Source of the DNA: Geoanaerobacter pelophilus
Lineage (GTDB): Bacteria; Desulfobacterota; Desulfuromonadia; Geobacterales; DSM-12255
Direction: 5' to 3'
Assembly (NCBI RefSeq): GCF_018476885.1
Contig: NZ_JAHCVJ010000005.1
Location: forward strand, 335,244-399,243
Length of the DNA: 64,000 nt
Positions 61,425 to 64,000 of this stretch are shown here, piece after piece. Below the pieces are notes generated by a model, which saw only the letters and a list, made by a program, of their open reading frames with translations, was not told the origin of the DNA and ran no database searches. How positions within the stretch are numbered: position 1 is the first letter of the stretch; each line of letters begins with the position of its first letter. The position numbers and the translations under genes were made by a program.

Positions 61425-61453
61425 TTGACATTTCCACTGCTTAGCGCTAAACC
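61425..61453 (+). promoter_or_regulatory. Sigma-70-like promoter of nfo
   Basis: TTGACA (61425-61430), 17-nt spacer, TAAACC (61448-61453), 53 bp before the ATG. Confidence 0.65.
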
Positions 61454-61506
61454 TGTAGGCGGTTTTCCCCTGATCATCCTATTTCCAGGAGGAGTGTGAC
61501 ATACCC

Positions 61507-62367
61507 ATGAAAGACTATCTCGGCGCGCACATGTCCATTGCCGGAGGGATCCACCTGGCGGTCGATCGCGGGGCAGCCGCCGGTTGCGGTGTTATCCAGG
61601 TATTCACCCAGGTCTCCAACCAGTGGCGGGGCAAGATGCCGTCGCCGGCTGACACCGCCCTGTTCCGGGAAAAACTGGCCGCATCCGGCATGCACGAAGC
61701 GGTCAGCCACGACATTTATCTCATCAACCTGGCGGCGCCGCCGGGCGAGACCCGCGACAAGAGCCTGGCCGGGTTTGGCGAGGAGATGCGCCGCTGCGCC
61801 GCTCTCGGCATCAAAAAGATCGTCATGCACCCCGGCTCCCATGTCGGCGATGGCGAAGCGACCGGCATCGCCCGGATCACCGAGGCGTTTGACCAGCTAA
61901 TCGCCGCGACCCCGGAATTCACCGGAAAGATCCTCCTGGAAACCACTGCCGGCCAGGGTACCAACCTGGGGCATTCCTTCGAGCATCTCAGCGCCATCAT
62001 CAACGGCTCTGCCTTCCCGGACCGCTTTAGCGTCTGTTTCGACACCTGCCACACCTTTGCCGCCGGTTACGACCTGACCAGCCGCGACAGCTACCTGAAG
62101 GTCTGGGACGAGTTCGACCGGCTCATCGGCATCAGCCGGCTCGCCTGTTTTCATATCAACGACTCGAAAAAAGGGCTCGGCTGCCGGGTAGACCGCCATG
62201 AACAGATCGGCCAGGGCGCCATGGGGCTGGAGCCGTTTCGGTTCATCATGAACGATCCCCGTTTTGTTGCCATTCCCAAGATCCTGGAAACCCCCAAGGA
62301 AGGCGATGCCGGGGTGGATATGGACGAGGTCAACCTCAGGCTGCTGCGCAGCCTGGTGGAGAACTGA
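61507..62367 (+). CDS. nfo: Deoxyribonuclease IV (AP endonuclease)
   Basis: 286 residues. TIM-barrel with metal ligands in LGAHMSIAGG, MHPGSHVG, LETTAGQGTNLG, CFDTCHTFAAGYD, HINDSK, VDRHEQIGQG and ETPKE. Endonuclease IV cleaves DNA at abasic sites. Shares a run with the macrodomain gene 9 bp downstream. CAGGAGG lies 12-18 nt before the ATG. Confidence 0.96.
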   Translation: MKDYLGAHMSIAGGIHLAVDRGAAAGCGVIQVFTQVSNQWRGKMPSPADTALFREKLAASGMHEAVSHDIYLINLAAPPGETRDKSLAGFGEEMRRCAALGIKKIVMHPGSHVGDGEATGIARITEAFDQLIAATPEFTGKILLETTAGQGTNLGHSFEHLSAIINGSAFPDRFSVCFDTCHTFAAGYDLTSRDSYLKVWDEFDRLIGISRLACFHINDSKKGLGCRVDRHEQIGQGAMGLEPFRFIMNDPRFVAIPKILETPKEGDAGVDMDEVNLRLLRSLVEN

Positions 62368-62376
62368 GAGGCCGCG

Positions 62377-62895
62377 ATGAAAGAGAAGATCGAGATCATT
62401 CAGACCGACATTACCCAGCTGGCCGTTGATGCCATTGTCAATGCCGCCAACAACACTCTGCTTGGCGGCGGCGGCGTGGACGGCGCCATTCACCGGGCTG
62501 CCGGGGCTGAGCTGGTTGAGGAGTGCGCCACGCTCGGCGGCTGCGAGACCGGTGATGCCAAGATCACCAGAGGGTACAAACTTCCGGCCAGGCATGTGAT
62601 CCACACCGTCGGCCCGGTCTGGCACGGCGGTGCCAAGGGGGAGCCGGAACTGCTGCGGAGCGCCTATCGCCGCTGCTTTGCTGTAGCCCATGAGAACAAG
62701 TTACGGTCGATCGCCTTTCCTGCCATCAGCTGCGGAGTGTACGGCTTTCCCATGGACCAGGGGTGCCGCATCGCCATGGAAGAGGCGAAACTGGCCATTG
62801 AGAGCTACCCGGAACTGGAGCGGGTCATCTTTACCCCGTTTGGCGCCCCGGCACTGGCCCTGTATCAGCAGACATTCGCGGTGGTCTTCGGATGA
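62377..62895 (+). CDS. Macrodomain protein (O-acetyl-ADP-ribose deacetylase type)
   Basis: 172 residues. [42 protein letters not shown] is the YmdB-type ADP-ribose-binding loop with NAAN and [34 protein letters not shown] and [12 protein letters not shown] follow. It hydrolyses ADP-ribose esters. It overlaps dtd by 4 bp (ATGA). Confidence 0.95.
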   Translation: MKEKIEIIQTDITQLAVDAIVNAANNTLLGGGGVDGAIHRAAGAELVEECATLGGCETGDAKITRGYKLPARHVIHTVGPVWHGGAKGEPELLRSAYRRCFAVAHENKLRSIAFPAISCGVYGFPMDQGCRIAMEEAKLAIESYPELERVIFTPFGAPALALYQQTFAVVFG

Positions 62896-63332
62896 AGGCG
62901 GTCATCCAGCGGGTAAGCGAGGCGCGGGTCGAGGTTGACGGCGAGGTTACCGGCGCCATCGGCGGCGGCATCCTGGTGCTGCTCGGGGTCGAGCAGGGTG
63001 ATACGGAGCAGGATGCCGACTGGCTGGTGAAGAAAATCGTCGAGCTGCGGATCTTTGAGGACGAGGCAGGCAAGATGAACCTGGCGCTGGCCGAAGTCAA
63101 CGGAGCACTGCTGGTGGTGTCCCAATTTACCCTGCTGGGCGACTGCCGCAAGGGGCGCCGTCCCTCGTTTGTCAAAGCTGCGCCGCCGGCCGAGGGAAAC
63201 CGCTTGTATGAATATTTCGTGGCCAAAGCCCGTGAAACCGGGACAAAGGTAGAGACCGGTGTCTTTCAGGCAATGATGCAGGTCCATCTCATCAACGACG
63301 GTCCGGTGACCTTCATCCTGGAGAGCCGCTGA
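62892..63332 (+). CDS. dtd: D-aminoacyl-tRNA deacylase
   Basis: 146 residues. [69 protein letters not shown] and the cis-Gly-Pro motif region [11 protein letters not shown] with [24 protein letters not shown]. It removes D-amino acids from mischarged tRNA. Translationally coupled to the macrodomain gene. Its stop is 10 bp before the inverted repeat copy 2. Confidence 0.96.
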   Translation: MKAVIQRVSEARVEVDGEVTGAIGGGILVLLGVEQGDTEQDADWLVKKIVELRIFEDEAGKMNLALAEVNGALLVVSQFTLLGDCRKGRRPSFVKAAPPAEGNRLYEYFVAKARETGTKVETGVFQAMMQVHLINDGPVTFILESR

Positions 63333-63341
63333 CCGCCCGAA

Positions 63342-63663
63342 GGCATCCTCTAGCCCCTCCACTCCACGATCCGCTCATCCCTCCTGAATTTATTCCTGAA
63401 TAACTAAGAAGTTTCCAGAAAACCAGAGGCGGTTCAGTCGCTGCGCCGGTTTCCAGATAAATAATTTTTGCCAGCCTGATGATCGTCCAATAGGTTGAGC
63501 GAGCCTTTTGCAGAATCTGCTTTCGGAATAATGGCCCGCCGATGGTAGGGATTTCCCCATCTTTCAATTCGTTACTAAGTCACATATAAGTATGAAATTT
63601 CTAATAGGTCAGGGCGCGCGTCAGCATGATTCATTTTATGAAAAATGAAGATTTGACCCTTGT
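63342..63663 (-). repeat. Dispersed ~350-bp repeat, copy 2 (inverted)
   Basis: Reverse complement of copy 1 (18265-18616) with an estimated 85-90% identity; lacks the ~26-bp hairpin insertion. Boundaries are sharp on the dtd side (GGCATCCTCTAG) and fade near TTGTGGG on the other. It fills the stretch after dtd; 63664-63784 carries only an AT-rich leader with GAGGAG before the next gene. Confidence 0.85.
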
Positions 63664-63784
63664 GGGTTTTGAATAATGAGTTGTAGTGAAGAATTTTCAG
63701 TGCTCTAGTTATCAGATGCAGTGATATTCATATGAGCCGTTTTTAAGTAATGCAATGAATTACATGTGAGGAGAAACATCATAA

Positions 63785-64000
63785 ATGCCACATTCAGATA
63801 AAATGGAAGCACTCCGGTTTGTTTGGAATTCAGCGAACGTCATGCAGAGAGATAAATTAGTTGGAAGTATTTGTGCTAGCGGGAACTTCGAAGCAATCCG
63901 GTTCGTTTGGAATTCAGCGAATATCATGCAGAGAGATAAATTAGTTGGAAGTATTTGTGCTAGCGGGAACTTCGAAGCAATCCGGTTCGTTTGGAATTCA
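63785..64000 (+). CDS. Tandem 28-residue repeat protein, 5' part only
   Basis: 72 residues visible, open at the right edge. After MPHSDKM the frame is made of a 28-residue unit: EALRFVWNSANVMQRDKLVG then SICASGNF, repeated with only V/I, L/I-type changes. Each unit looks like two helices; S-G-N-F-E-A-I-R-F-V-W-N-S-A-N-I resembles the inner and outer helices of an ankyrin repeat (G-H-L-E-V-V-K-L-L), but 28 rather than 33 residues long. A helical solenoid is likely. GAGGAG lies 11 nt before the ATG, a long spacing. I do not recognise the family. Confidence 0.65.
   Translation, partial: MPHSDKMEALRFVWNSANVMQRDKLVGSICASGNFEAIRFVWNSANIMQRDKLVGSICASGNFEAIRFVWNS
63806..64000 (+). repeat. 84-bp in-frame tandem repeat array, continues past the window
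   Basis: GAAGC anchors recur at 63806, 63890 and 63974, exactly 84 bp apart. Unit 1 differs from unit 2 at only a few bases (ACTCC/AATCC, TTTG/TTCG, ACGTC/ATATC). At least 2.3 units are visible. Confidence 0.95.

Overview
The window looks like chromosomal DNA from a Geobacter-like anaerobe (Geobacterales, Desulfuromonadota). This rests on gene content and style: an octaheme c-type nitrite reductase, rubrerythrin, a chemoreceptor-hemerythrin fusion, several c-di-GMP proteins, an NtrB/NtrC pair, a long-form HflX, two DUF362 proteins and a moderately GC-rich background. No rRNA or tRNA gene was found. LAYOUT. 1-3.1 kb: the end of a MacA/MacB-type efflux operon, a tiny self-contained transcription unit (20-codon ORF with promoter, ribosome site and terminator), and a DUF362-ferredoxin protein. 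3.2-8.8 kb: a REC-PilZ regulator coupled to xerC, an octaheme nitrite reductase with an FNR/HcpR-type box upstream, a REC-PAS-GGDEF diguanylate cyclase, and bamD. 9.0-13.2 kb: an apparent copper-uptake locus made of a 14-cysteine secreted protein, a SARP/BTAD-like regulator, an OprC/NosA-type TonB copper receptor with both copper motifs, and a NosL-like protein. 13.2-16.0 kb: typA and a DUF2400 protein. 16.2-18.7 kb: an AT-richer accessory island with a HigBA module, two integron-type attC sites with three small cassette-like genes and no integrase, and one copy of a ~350-bp dispersed repeat. 18.7-28.4 kb: a minus-strand run of VIT1-type transporter, Tat-exported DUF362, Smr, OmpA lipoprotein, DUF401, TPR, mltD, hflX and fabI. 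28.5-35.1 kb: a plus-strand run of GAF-HD-GYP, dusB, ntrB/ntrC-like, isochorismatase-like and rubrerythrin. 35.3-41 kb: an eight-repeat lipoprotein, a FabMG-like protein, dnaB, recO and folA. 41-47 kb: cheD, a receptor-hemerythrin fusion behind a FliA-like promoter, mutS2, a rescue-type release factor and a YaaR-like protein. 47-58.5 kb: small zinc-ribbon proteins, sfsA, a second toxin-antitoxin pair, polA with a DUF4177 mini-gene, hsp20, larE with an Rrf2 regulator, dapF and a HIT protein. 58.6-63.3 kb: ppc, nfo, a macrodomain protein and dtd. 63.3-64 kb: an inverted second copy of the dispersed repeat, then the start of a gene built from near-identical 84-bp (28-codon) units that runs off the edge. 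HOW IT FITS TOGETHER. Most of the window is housekeeping (replication and repair, tRNA maintenance, envelope assembly, anaplerosis), mixed with signalling through c-di-GMP, NtrBC and chemotaxis and with anaerobic nitrogen-oxide, oxygen and copper handling. The least ordinary material is the copper locus, the cassette island, the paired inverted repeats at 18.3 and 63.5 kb, and the 28-residue repeat gene at the right edge.
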